From Reyranella sp. (GTDB taxonomy: Bacteria > Pseudomonadota > Alphaproteobacteria > Reyranellales > Reyranellaceae), in NCBI GenBank assembly GCA_016780605.1, contig JADHLS010000358.1:1-6043 (forward strand): 6,043 bases of DNA, written 5' to 3'. The notes beneath the pieces are model-generated. The model saw nothing but the letters and a program-made list of their open reading frames with translations. It did not search any database and was not told the origin of the DNA. The position numbers and the translations under genes were made by a program. Numbering within the stretch: position 1 is the first letter of the stretch; every line of letters begins with the position of its first letter. Shown here piece after piece: positions 1 to 6,043 of this stretch.

Positions 1-175
1 CTTACAAGCCATATATCATTGGCGATGCAAGTAACCCGTGGGCTATGATAGCCACAAGAATTAGGTGGAACTAGATCCTGCACACAGAGTATCGGCTCAG
101 AATGACGCCAGCACCATCGGTACGGTTGGCTGAAAGGCGCCGCTTCCCCGGCTGTACTATTGCATTGAGCCTGCT
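1..175. other. Upstream non-coding stretch before the exporter operon
   Basis: No gene can be supported here. The stretch is visibly richer in A and T than the genes that follow, especially over the first 100 bases. One plus-strand frame (3-74) is open from the left edge to a TAG at 72-74. It covers only 23 codons and uses AGA, ATA, AGG and ATT codons unlike the downstream genes, so it could be the tail of a truncated upstream gene or chance. The region probably carries the promoter of the downstream operon. It contains a palindrome at 41-53, but no well-matched -35/-10 pair at standard spacing was found, and no JUMPstart/ops-like element. Confidence 0.6.
41..53. promoter_or_regulatory. 13-bp palindrome, possible operator
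   Basis: The sequence GGCTATGATAGCC has two perfect 6-bp inverted arms around a single central base. A protein-binding site is more likely than an RNA hairpin, since the loop would be at most 3 nt and no T-run follows. It contains TATGAT (44-49), which resembles a -10 box. The nearest -35-like hexamer, TTGGCG at 19-24, is 19 bases away, so the promoter reading is weak. The site lies about 120 bases upstream of the permease start. Its role is inferred from position and symmetry only. Confidence 0.22.
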
Positions 176-1012
176 ATGAGCGAACGGACCTCCGAATTGC
201 TTGTCCTCGAGGCCGGACGCGCCGACCGTCGCTATTGGGGCGACCTGTGGCGCTATCGCGAGCTTTTCTTCATTCTGGCCTGGCGCGACGTTGCGTTGCG
301 CTACAAGCAAACCGTCATCGGTGTGGCGTGGGCTTTTGTGCGTCCATTCACGACCATGGTCGTCTTCACTCTCATCTTCGGACACATCGCCAGACTGCCG
401 ACCGAAGGTACGGCGCCTTACGCGGTACTGGTCCTTGCCGGGCTTTTGCCGTGGACGCTGGTTTCTTCGATCTTCAACGATGGAGCGAGCAGCGTTCTCG
501 GCAACTCCCAACTGGTCAGCAAAGTGTATTTCCCGCGCCTCATCATCCCGCTGGCGCCGGTCATCGTCGGCCTGATCGACTTTACTATGAGCCTCGTCAT
601 CCTATTCGGCGTGATGGCCTGGTACGGCATGGCTCCTGGCTGGCACATCCTGCTTCTGCCCGTGTTCGTCGCTCTCGCGGTGTTGGTTGCGGTTGGCCCC
701 GCCATGTGGGCGGCGGCCACGATCGTGAAGTACCGTGACTTCCGATTCGTCATTCCCTTTGTCATCCAGGTCGGCCTCTACGTCTCGCCGGTAGGGTTCT
801 CGGCAAAGATTATTCCGCCGGGGTGGCAGCTGCTCTACAGCCTCAATCCCTTGGTCGGGGTTATTGACGGCTTTCGATGGTCGATCCTTGGCGGCGAAAG
901 CCCGCTTTTCTTGCCAGGCTTCGCGCTCAGCCTCGTCGTGACCGCCGGCATGCTGTGGCTCGGCATCCACACTTTCCGCCGTACCGAACGCGGCTTCGCG
1001 GACGTCATCTAG
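176..1012 (+). CDS. wzm: ABC-2 type polysaccharide export permease (Wzm-like)
   Basis: This 278-residue inner-membrane protein is the likely membrane half of an ABC exporter that moves a lipid-linked polysaccharide (O-antigen or similar) from the inner leaflet to the periplasm. An amphipathic N-terminal stretch (about 20-45, containing WRYRELFFILAWRDVALRYK) precedes roughly six membrane segments near 46-69, 82-104, 123-149, 156-182, 192-208 and 246-266. The cytoplasmic segment around 105-121 (LGNSQLVSKVYFPR) is typical of the family and probably contacts the ATPase. The LNP motif at 223-225 and the charged C-terminus (FRRTERGFADVI) also fit Wzm/TagG-type permeases, as does the length. The ATG at 176 is the only good start, because an in-frame TGA lies at 131-133; its ribosome site is weak (GAG at 167-169). 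The ATPase gene begins 2 bases after the stop. The exact substrate cannot be read from the sequence, and teichoic-acid-type or capsule export is a less likely alternative. Confidence 0.93.
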   Translation: MSERTSELLVLEAGRADRRYWGDLWRYRELFFILAWRDVALRYKQTVIGVAWAFVRPFTTMVVFTLIFGHIARLPTEGTAPYAVLVLAGLLPWTLVSSIFNDGASSVLGNSQLVSKVYFPRLIIPLAPVIVGLIDFTMSLVILFGVMAWYGMAPGWHILLLPVFVALAVLVAVGPAMWAAATIVKYRDFRFVIPFVIQVGLYVSPVGFSAKIIPPGWQLLYSLNPLVGVIDGFRWSILGGESPLFLPGFALSLVVTAGMLWLGIHTFRRTERGFADVI

Positions 1013-1014
1013 GT

Positions 1015-2307
1015 ATGCCCGACACTGTTATCCGGGCTTCCGGGCTCGGCAAGAAGTTCCTCATCGGCCACAACGTCGAGTACAGCGGCATGCTGGGCGA
1101 GGCGCTGACGCGTCGCGCACGGAAACTCGCGCGCAAGGGCGCCGACTTGCTGCGTGGCCGGCCGCTCATCGAGGCGGACGAGATCGAGGAATATTGGGCG
1201 CTGCGCGACATCGATTTCGAAGTCCATCGCGGCGAGGTCGTCAGCATCATCGGGCACAATGGCGCCGGCAAGACGACGCTCTTGAAGATCCTGTCGCGCA
1301 TTCTCGAGCCCACCGCGGGACGGGTCGAGCTCACCGGCCGCGTCGCGAGCCTGCTGGAGATCGGGACCGGCTTCCATCCGGAACTGACCGGCCGCGAGAA
1401 TATTTTCCTGAATGGCGCCATTCTCGGCATGCGGCGTCACGAGGTTCTCGCGAGATTCGACCAGATCGTCGAATTTTCCGGCGTCGAGAAGTTCATCGAC
1501 ACGCCGATCAAGCGATATTCGGTGGGGATGTATGCGCGCTTGGCGTTCTCCGTCGCCGCCCATCTCGAGACCGAGATCCTGTTCGTCGACGAGGTACTGG
1601 CCGTCGGCGATTCGGAGTTTCAGAAGCGCTGCCTCGATCGCATGTCGGAGGTCGCAAACGCCGGCCGGTCCGTCTTATTCGTCAGCCATAACCTTGCCGC
1701 GGCCGCGGCGCTGACGCGTCGCGGCATGGTCTTGAAAGGCGGCCGGCTCATCTTCGACGGTCCGATCGACGGCGCGCTCGCCAAGTACACCGCGTCGCTC
1801 GAGAAAGGTAAGGTCGATCGCAGTTGGGGACGCGGCGAGCATTCAGCGATCATTTCGGCCGATTTGCTGGACGCCAAGGGATTGCCCACGAGCACCTACA
1901 CGCCGGGCACTCCTTTCAACCTACGGGTCGAGGTCGAAGCTTCGACAATGCCCGGGCTTTCCCTGGAAGTCCTGCTGCGCGATGCGAACAGCCTGCCCGT
2001 GGCGTTCTATTCGTCGAACACGTTTTCGCAAGTCGCATTGCCGACGACGCCTGGGCGTTATTCGTGCACCATTGCCTTGCAACCGCTTTTCCTGGCGTCG
2101 GGCGACTACAGCTTCGACCTGTCGACCAACTCGCTGACCATCATCGTTGACCATAAAGTCGCCAACGCGATCTCGTTCCACGTGGCCGCGTCCAATCCGA
2201 GTACGATCGCCTACGACTTCAAGCAGAGCCTGGGCAACGGCGTCATCGCGTTGCAGCTTGCCGCGCCCTTGATCATGGAACCCAGCGGACGAGGGCAGGG
2301 CACATGA
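1015..2307 (+). CDS. wzt: Polysaccharide ABC transporter ATP-binding protein with C-terminal glycan-binding domain (Wzt-like)
   Basis: This 430-residue ATPase should power the adjacent permease. The nucleotide-binding domain covers about residues 4-250. It has Walker A GHNGAGKT at 80-87, a signature of the Wzt/TagH kind (YSVGMYARL, 168-176) in place of LSGGQ, Walker B ILFVD at 188-192 with catalytic E193, AVGD at 196-199, and switch H225. The segment LLEIGTGFHPELTGREN (113-129) is highly characteristic of O-antigen Wzt proteins. Between the first beta strands and Walker A lies a charged insertion (about 20-60), usual in this family. Residues about 270-425 form a separate beta-rich extension matching Wzt C-terminal domains, which in studied systems bind the exported O-polysaccharide or its terminal cap. 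An in-frame ATG at 877 exists, but using it would overlap the permease by 136 bases and add an unrelated leader. The ATG at 1015 gives the normal N-terminus. No good ribosome site precedes it, so coupling to the permease is likely. Confidence 0.94.
   Translation: MPDTVIRASGLGKKFLIGHNVEYSGMLGEALTRRARKLARKGADLLRGRPLIEADEIEEYWALRDIDFEVHRGEVVSIIGHNGAGKTTLLKILSRILEPTAGRVELTGRVASLLEIGTGFHPELTGRENIFLNGAILGMRRHEVLARFDQIVEFSGVEKFIDTPIKRYSVGMYARLAFSVAAHLETEILFVDEVLAVGDSEFQKRCLDRMSEVANAGRSVLFVSHNLAAAAALTRRGMVLKGGRLIFDGPIDGALAKYTASLEKGKVDRSWGRGEHSAIISADLLDAKGLPTSTYTPGTPFNLRVEVEASTMPGLSLEVLLRDANSLPVAFYSSNTFSQVALPTTPGRYSCTIALQPLFLASGDYSFDLSTNSLTIIVDHKVANAISFHVAASNPSTIAYDFKQSLGNGVIALQLAAPLIMEPSGRGQGT
2291..2300 (+). 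promoter_or_regulatory. Shine-Dalgarno-like purine run at the wzt end
   Basis: GAGGG (2291-2295) and AGGG (2297-2300) sit inside the last wzt codons. GAGGG is 8 bases upstream of the ATG at 2304, good spacing for that ATG. It is too far from the glycosyltransferase starts at 2330 or 2342, which have no purine-rich site of their own. This suggests ribosomes are reloaded at 2304 rather than directly at the glycosyltransferase start. Confidence 0.4.
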
Positions 2308-2345
2308 CGTCCACCCTCCTCATGGTTGCGTGCGGCCATTTATGA
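2304..2345 (+). CDS. Possible 13-codon coupling ORF between wzt and the GT2 gene
   Basis: The ORF encodes MTSTLLMVACGHL. Its ATG overlaps the wzt stop in an ATGA (2304-2307), and its own TGA (2343-2345) overlaps the ATG at 2342 of the next gene in a second ATGA. It has the best ribosome site at this junction (GAGGG at 2291-2295). The peptide is short, partly hydrophobic and not recognised. If translated, its main role would probably be to carry ribosomes from wzt to the glycosyltransferase gene, not to make a functional product. A chance arrangement cannot be excluded from one sequence. Confidence 0.28.
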   Translation: MTSTLLMVACGHL

Positions 2346-3268
2346 TCGACCTGTCGATCATAATCCCGACCTACAATCGGCTCTGGTCGCTGCCGCAAGC
2401 CATCGACTCGTGTCGAACCACCGGCTGCACTGTCGAGATCATCGTCGTCGACGACGGCAGCACGGATGGCACGTGGGGCTGGCTGGAACAACAGAGCGAC
2501 ATCGTGGCGATCCGTACCGAAAACTGGGGAAAGGATTGGGCCGTCCAGACAGCAATGGCGGCGGCACGCGGCGAGTATATCCGCTTCCTCGACTCCGACG
2601 ATTGGCTGACGCCTGACGCCAATCTTGAGCAGCTCGAGCTCGCCCGGCAAACGGGCGCCGACGTCGTCGTCGCCGGCTACGAGGACTGCGATGAAAGCAC
2701 AAGTACGCGACATGTGCACGCCTGGGTCGATTGCGACGACTTCATCGCCCAGCAACTGGGCGAGGTGTGGTCATCGCACTACTCGGCGTTCCTCTTCCGT
2801 CATGACCTGATCCGCGACATTCCACATCGGCAGGACTTCGCGTTGCGCGACGACCGTTTGTTCATTCTCGAGGTCGCGATGCGCAATCCCCGGCTGGCGG
2901 TCTATCGCAAACCGGGTTTCGTACACCGTCGGCATGATGGCGTACGGCTGCAGCGGACGGCAGGTTTCACCCGAGATCTCGCCCATTGGACTTTCATCGC
3001 TATTTTCCGCAAGGTGCTGGCCATGCTCGAGGCGCGCGGCGAGCTCACGCTGCGCCGGAAGCGCGCTGCCATCAAGACGATGTGGGCGATCGTGCGCACC
3101 CTCGCCAAAGCATACCCCGATGAAGCGGCGGAGATGGTCGAGTGGATCTATCGGCTTGATCCCGAGTTTCGGCCTCCCGTCCGGCCCATCCTGTCTCTTG
3201 CCTACAAGCTTCTCGGATTTGCGACCACCGAGCGCCTGCTTCGCTTGAGGGCCGCACTCCGATGCTAG
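2342..3268 (+). CDS. Family 2 glycosyltransferase (GT-A fold)
   Basis: This 308-residue cytoplasmic enzyme probably transfers a sugar from a nucleotide-sugar donor to the growing surface glycan by inversion. From the ATG at 2342 the protein begins with a classic GT2 strand, MIDLSIIIPTYNR (1-13). VVDDGSTDGT at 35-44 follows (D37/D38 for nucleotide binding), then the metal-binding DSDD at 84-87 in a FLDSDDWL context. RDDRLF at 169-174 corresponds to the region that usually supplies the catalytic base (often ED in relatives; here D170/D171). Residues from about 200 onward are helical and basic, and no membrane segment is evident. An in-frame GTG at 2330 would add four residues; the ATG is preferred because the family motif starts right after it. 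Neither start has its own Shine-Dalgarno. The gene overlaps the next one by 7 bases. Donor, acceptor and linkage cannot be assigned. Confidence 0.9.
   Translation: MIDLSIIIPTYNRLWSLPQAIDSCRTTGCTVEIIVVDDGSTDGTWGWLEQQSDIVAIRTENWGKDWAVQTAMAAARGEYIRFLDSDDWLTPDANLEQLELARQTGADVVVAGYEDCDESTSTRHVHAWVDCDDFIAQQLGEVWSSHYSAFLFRHDLIRDIPHRQDFALRDDRLFILEVAMRNPRLAVYRKPGFVHRRHDGVRLQRTAGFTRDLAHWTFIAIFRKVLAMLEARGELTLRRKRAAIKTMWAIVRTLAKAYPDEAAEMVEWIYRLDPEFRPPVRPILSLAYKLLGFATTERLLRLRAALRC
3247..3251 (+). promoter_or_regulatory. Ribosome binding site for the GT4 gene
   Basis: GAGGG lies inside the last GT2 codons, 10 bases before the ATG at 3262. It supports that ATG as the start even though it overlaps the GT2 stop by 7 bases. 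Confidence 0.5.
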
Positions 3269-4659
3269 GCGACAGCCCCGATCGCGGCTCCGTCGTTCAA
3301 TCGCGACGTCTCCGCGTCGTCCATTGCGTTGGTTTCTACTTTCCGGATACGACCGGCGGCACCGAGGTCTATGTCCGCGATCTGACAAAGGCGCTGCTGC
3401 CCCATTCCATCGACGGGACGATCATTGCCGCAACCAATGGCGCGGCCGATCACTACCGGTGGCAGGGCTTCGACGTCATTCGCTATCGGCCTGATGCAAC
3501 AGACAATCCGGCCGACCCTGCTGGTAGCCAGGTGACTAACGCCACAGCGTTTCAGAAGATCGTGGAGGCGACGAGACCTGACCTCTTCCACCTTCACTCA
3601 TGGACGACGGGCGCGGGTCTCGAACACCTACGGCAGGCGGCAGAGCTCGGGATTCCGGCCGTAGTCACCGTGCACGTGGCGGGCGCGCTGTGCATGCGGG
3701 GCTCGATGCTGTTGGAGGGAACGAGGGCGTGCGATGGTCGGCTCGACGACAGGAGATGTGCGCGGTGCTTCGCCTTGTATCGCGGCTTGCCGAGGCCCGC
3801 GGCCTGGCTGACCGCGCACCTGCCGAAGTGGGACCTTCACGACAGCGAGGTATCGCGAATCTCAAGCCGTGCCACGGGTCTTCTGTCGATTAGAGCCAGT
3901 GCAGCCCGCAAGGTCCACCAGTTGCACGCCATGTCCGATCTTTCGAAGCGTATCGTCGCCCCCAGCGACTGGGTGCGCGCCGCCCTGGTCGCCAATTCGG
4001 TCCCGTCGCACAAGATCGTGGTTTCGGCTCAAGCTGCCAGCGAGAGCTTCTTGCGGCGTATGCCGAGACCGCCAAAGAGCGGGCACGACACGGGAGTCGT
4101 CATCGGGTTTCTCGGTCGTCTTGTTGCCGAAAAGGCGCCGGACCTCGTCATCAGGGCAATGGCGCACGTCAGCAGGGACCTGCCCGTGCGCTTGCGCGTG
4201 GCCGGTACTGGAGACCAGCCGACTTACGAGCGGCGAGTCCGCCGTCTGGCGGCGCGCGATCCACGGATCGAACTGGTCGGTCTCGTCGAACATGGGCAGG
4301 TCTTGCAGTTCCTCGAGTCGATCGACGTTCTCGCCGTGCCGTCGCGCTGTATGGAGACGGGGCCCCTCGTGGTCCAGGAAGCCCAGGCACTCGGGATCCC
4401 GGTAATGGGTGCAAATCTAGGAGGTATCTCCGAGCGCGTTCGCGACGGCCTTGACGGTTGGCTGCTGCCGTTCGACGACCCCCGGGCATGGGCCCGCGCG
4501 ATCGTGGAGGCAGTCAGCGATCGCGACAAGCTCGCCAGGCTGTCGCGGAACATGCAGCGAAATCGCACTGTCGCCGACGTCGCATCGGACATGGCCTCGC
4601 TCTATCGCGACGTCATGGCTGAAGCGGCAGTGGCGCAGCCGGAGGCGCAGTCGACTTGA
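3262..4659 (+). CDS. Family 4 glycosyltransferase (GT-B fold)
   Basis: This 465-residue retaining glycosyltransferase is likely cytoplasmic or membrane-associated and probably adds a sugar to the same glycan as its neighbours. The N-terminal Rossmann domain starts at about residue 17 with VVHCVGFYFPDTTGGTEVYV, including the glycine-rich GGTE at 32-35. HLHSW at 110-114 and TVHVAG at 136-141 are typical GT4 acceptor-side strands. Four cysteines (C144, C157, C166, C169) lie in an insertion seen in many GT4 enzymes and could hold a metal. The C-terminal donor domain has FLGRLVAEK at 283-291 (R286 and K291 for phosphate contacts) and the E-x7-E motif at E365 and E373, followed by GIPVMGANLGGISE. 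The length is at the upper end for GT4, partly because of the cysteine insertion and a region of about 60 residues (170-230). The ATG overlaps the previous stop, and the gene's own TGA overlaps the next start. The sugar specificity is unknown. Confidence 0.92.
   Translation: MLGDSPDRGSVVQSRRLRVVHCVGFYFPDTTGGTEVYVRDLTKALLPHSIDGTIIAATNGAADHYRWQGFDVIRYRPDATDNPADPAGSQVTNATAFQKIVEATRPDLFHLHSWTTGAGLEHLRQAAELGIPAVVTVHVAGALCMRGSMLLEGTRACDGRLDDRRCARCFALYRGLPRPAAWLTAHLPKWDLHDSEVSRISSRATGLLSIRASAARKVHQLHAMSDLSKRIVAPSDWVRAALVANSVPSHKIVVSAQAASESFLRRMPRPPKSGHDTGVVIGFLGRLVAEKAPDLVIRAMAHVSRDLPVRLRVAGTGDQPTYERRVRRLAARDPRIELVGLVEHGQVLQFLESIDVLAVPSRCMETGPLVVQEAQALGIPVMGANLGGISERVRDGLDGWLLPFDDPRAWARAIVEAVSDRDKLARLSRNMQRNRTVADVASDMASLYRDVMAEAAVAQPEAQST
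4641..4645 (+). promoter_or_regulatory. Ribosome binding site that supports the TTG start at 4656
   Basis: A full GGAGG lies within the last codons of the GT4 gene, 10 bases before the TTG at 4656. The alternative ATG at 4695 has no comparable site in range, since the sequence before it is GGCCGGTACTTCTG. This is the main reason for choosing TTG. Confidence 0.55.
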
Positions 4660-6043
4660 GACCTTACGCCTTCCCCCGCGGGCCGGTACTTCTGATGTCG
4701 GCTATCGCAATCGTTACGCTGGGGTACATCGCAGCCAGTGCTGCGATACGTCCGGCGATGTATTCGGACAGCGCGTGGGGCTTCGCCGGCTGGAATGCAA
4801 GAAGTCCAACCGCGGCGTTCAATTATGGGGCAGGGCTCGATTCGTCGGATATCTCGCGAGATGCCGAAGGCTTCATGACCATGTGGAGCCCGGGCCAGCA
4901 CATGCTCCCCGGGCTGCTTGAAGACGCGGGCATGAGTCTGGGCGCCGCGCTCGTCGGTGTTTCGGCTGTCTTCTCCATCCTGGGGCTCGCCGGCTGGTTC
5001 GTCCTCTATCGATCGTTGGGCTTCCCATTGCGCACGGCTGCCGTCGCTCTCGCGATCATCGCAGGGAGCCGCTTCTTCAATTTGCCCTTCTCGACCTACA
5101 ATGGTGGCGAAGTATTGCAGTTCGGCGTCGCGCCCTGGTTTCTTTTGCTCGTGTGGGCCGTGCGGGATCTTCGCTGGTTCGCGATCCCGCCGCTGATCGT
5201 CGGAGCGGCAGCCTTGGTCTTCATGAAGTTGACCGGAATCGTCGTGGCGGGCGCCGCCGTCGGCGCGGCAATGGCGAGCCATGACCGTCCATTGACCAAC
5301 TGGCGCAATACCGTTCGCAAACTGCTGGTCGGTAGCGCAACGATTGGCTTGATGGGTGTGATCTTCTACGTCGCCTGGTACCGGCGTGGACCAACGGCGG
5401 CGACCATCGTGGGCGTTCCGCACCCTGATGGACTGCTGTTCTATGCGGCGCTTACGGTCAGCTCGATCGGGAGTGCTGCACTCTCACTGGGCGATCTCTT
5501 GAGCTACGTGTTCCTCAATCCCGCCCGGCCCATCCTGCACTCCATCGACGGCGTAGTCTACGTATTGCTGCCGATATCGTTGGCGACCTTCGGCTTCATC
5601 TATGCCAGTTTGCGCAAGGAACACGGCGAATATGTCCGCTTCGCGCTTCTGTTTGCAGCCGCGATGGCCGTGTTCTTGACGGCCAATTTATCGGCGGGCA
5701 TGTCGGCGACCTTCGACGAGCGGCATCTGAGGATTGCGTCCTTGCTCTTGCTCGTGGGTGGCGTGCACGCTGTGATCGAATGCCGTTCGCGGCTTGTTCA
5801 AGGCATGTTCACCGCCGTTGCCGTGTTCAGCGTGGTCTATGGTCTTTCGTCTTTCGTGCAACGCATGCAACACAACCTGCACGAGCCGCTCGGCGTCAGG
5901 GGCGTCAGGGTGAGGATTGCTACGCAGCAGCTTCTTGATTTCGTCCGCAAGATTGACGTCAGTGGCCCGGATGCGCGGCGAACCTTGATTTTCATGCCCT
6001 CGCCTGACCTGATCCTCGAAGTGAGGAACGCCCGCAGCTGGTC
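4656..6043 (+). CDS. Polytopic membrane protein, GT-C glycosyltransferase-like, 3' end cut by window
   Basis: The reading frame stays open for 462 codons to the right edge, so the gene is partial. The TTG start overlaps the GT4 stop (TTGA, 4656-4659) and has a strong Shine-Dalgarno. The ATG at 4695 (residue 14) is an alternative that would trim the N-terminus close to the first membrane segment. After that segment (about 10-31) comes a polar, probably periplasmic loop with SDSAWGFAGWNA (37-48) and WSPGQHMLPG (77-86). D38 sits where GT-C enzymes carry a catalytic acid. Many hydrophobic stretches follow (about 95-118, 126-137, 156-169, 175-190, 194-207, 223-241, 260-278, 300-318, 329-345, 360-375, 384-401). 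FDERHLR at 353-359 lies just before a membrane segment. From about 402 the protein becomes soluble, probably a C-terminal periplasmic domain. The enzyme type is inferred from topology and loop motifs. If correct, it would use a polyprenyl-phosphate sugar and modify glycan or lipid outside the cytoplasm. A polymerase or ligase role is less likely but not excluded. Confidence 0.72.
   Translation, partial: MRPYAFPRGPVLLMSAIAIVTLGYIAASAAIRPAMYSDSAWGFAGWNARSPTAAFNYGAGLDSSDISRDAEGFMTMWSPGQHMLPGLLEDAGMSLGAALVGVSAVFSILGLAGWFVLYRSLGFPLRTAAVALAIIAGSRFFNLPFSTYNGGEVLQFGVAPWFLLLVWAVRDLRWFAIPPLIVGAAALVFMKLTGIVVAGAAVGAAMASHDRPLTNWRNTVRKLLVGSATIGLMGVIFYVAWYRRGPTAATIVGVPHPDGLLFYAALTVSSIGSAALSLGDLLSYVFLNPARPILHSIDGVVYVLLPISLATFGFIYASLRKEHGEYVRFALLFAAAMAVFLTANLSAGMSATFDERHLRIASLLLLVGGVHAVIECRSRLVQGMFTAVAVFSVVYGLSSFVQRMQHNLHEPLGVRGVRVRIATQQLLDFVRKIDVSGPDARRTLIFMPSPDLILEVRNARSW
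5892..5909 (+). repeat. Tandem 9-bp direct repeat within the membrane-protein gene
   Basis: GGCGTCAGG occurs twice back to back, in frame, encoding GVR-GVR at residues 413-418 of the membrane protein. It sits in the presumed junction between the last membrane segment and the C-terminal soluble part. Copy-number change would add or remove three residues without shifting the frame. Confidence 0.6.

Noticed and set aside
3..74. Possible C-terminal tail of a truncated upstream gene ending at TAG 72-74
   Set aside because: Only 23 codons are visible, an open run of that length is common by chance, codon use differs from the neighbours, and no motif is recognised. It is mentioned in the upstream-region entry but not called as a gene.
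126..160. Promoter candidate TTGGCT (126-131) with TACTAT (155-160)
   Set aside because: The spacing of 23 bases is too long for a standard promoter, and both hexamers match consensus poorly.
71..511. Minus-strand open frame of 146 codons
   Set aside because: It is antisense to the well-supported permease and the upstream region. The product is arginine- and charge-rich with no recognisable motif, as expected for a shadow frame in GC-rich DNA.
877..1014. Longer wzt reading frame starting at the ATG at 877
   Set aside because: The extra 46 residues overlap the permease coding region by 136 bases, are arginine-rich and unlike a Wzt N-terminus. The ATG at 1015 gives the expected start.
3600..3893. 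Plus-strand alternative frame of 97 codons inside the GT4 gene
   Set aside because: It is out of frame with a protein carrying clear GT4 motifs on both sides, and no frameshift is needed to explain the gene.
4602..5423. Minus-strand open frame of 273 codons
   Set aside because: It lies opposite the GT4 end and the membrane-protein gene. The peptide is low-complexity, rich in R, H, D, E and G, and lacks domains. The plus frame shows membrane segments and conserved-looking motifs, so this is a shadow.

Overview
The window is GC-rich with strong G/C third-codon preference. It holds five tightly packed plus-strand genes, and this layout suggests a proteobacterium, most plausibly an alphaproteobacterium. 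That placement rests on composition and protein style only, since no taxonomic marker gene is present. No rRNA, tRNA, CRISPR array, insertion sequence or convincing terminator was seen.

Layout: bases 1-175 are a more AT-rich stretch with no supported gene. They contain a 13-bp near-perfect palindrome at 41-53. A permease of the Wzm type (176-1012) and an ATPase of the Wzt type with a C-terminal beta-rich extension (1015-2307) form an ABC-2 polysaccharide exporter. A family 2 glycosyltransferase (about 2342-3268) and a family 4 glycosyltransferase (3262-4659) follow. The last gene starts at a TTG at 4656 and runs off the right edge. It encodes a polytopic membrane protein that resembles GT-C-fold glycosyltransferases and has no stop codon within the window.

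Together the genes look like part of an O-antigen or related surface-polysaccharide cluster using the ABC-transporter-dependent route. In that route the cytoplasmic glycosyltransferases build a lipid-linked glycan on the inner leaflet, and Wzm/Wzt flips it out. The C-terminal domain of this type of Wzt usually recognises the glycan or its terminal cap. A GT-C-like membrane protein would act on the periplasmic side and could decorate the glycan after export, which is the most interesting functional hint here. All gene junctions are overlaps or near-contacts (2-bp gap, a 34-bp junction bridged by a tiny ORF, 7-bp overlap, 4-bp overlap), so one transcript with translational coupling is likely.

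I see no clearly new system. The less ordinary items are the 13-codon bridging ORF at 2304-2345, the TTG-started membrane protein, the cysteine cluster in the GT4 enzyme, and the upstream palindrome.
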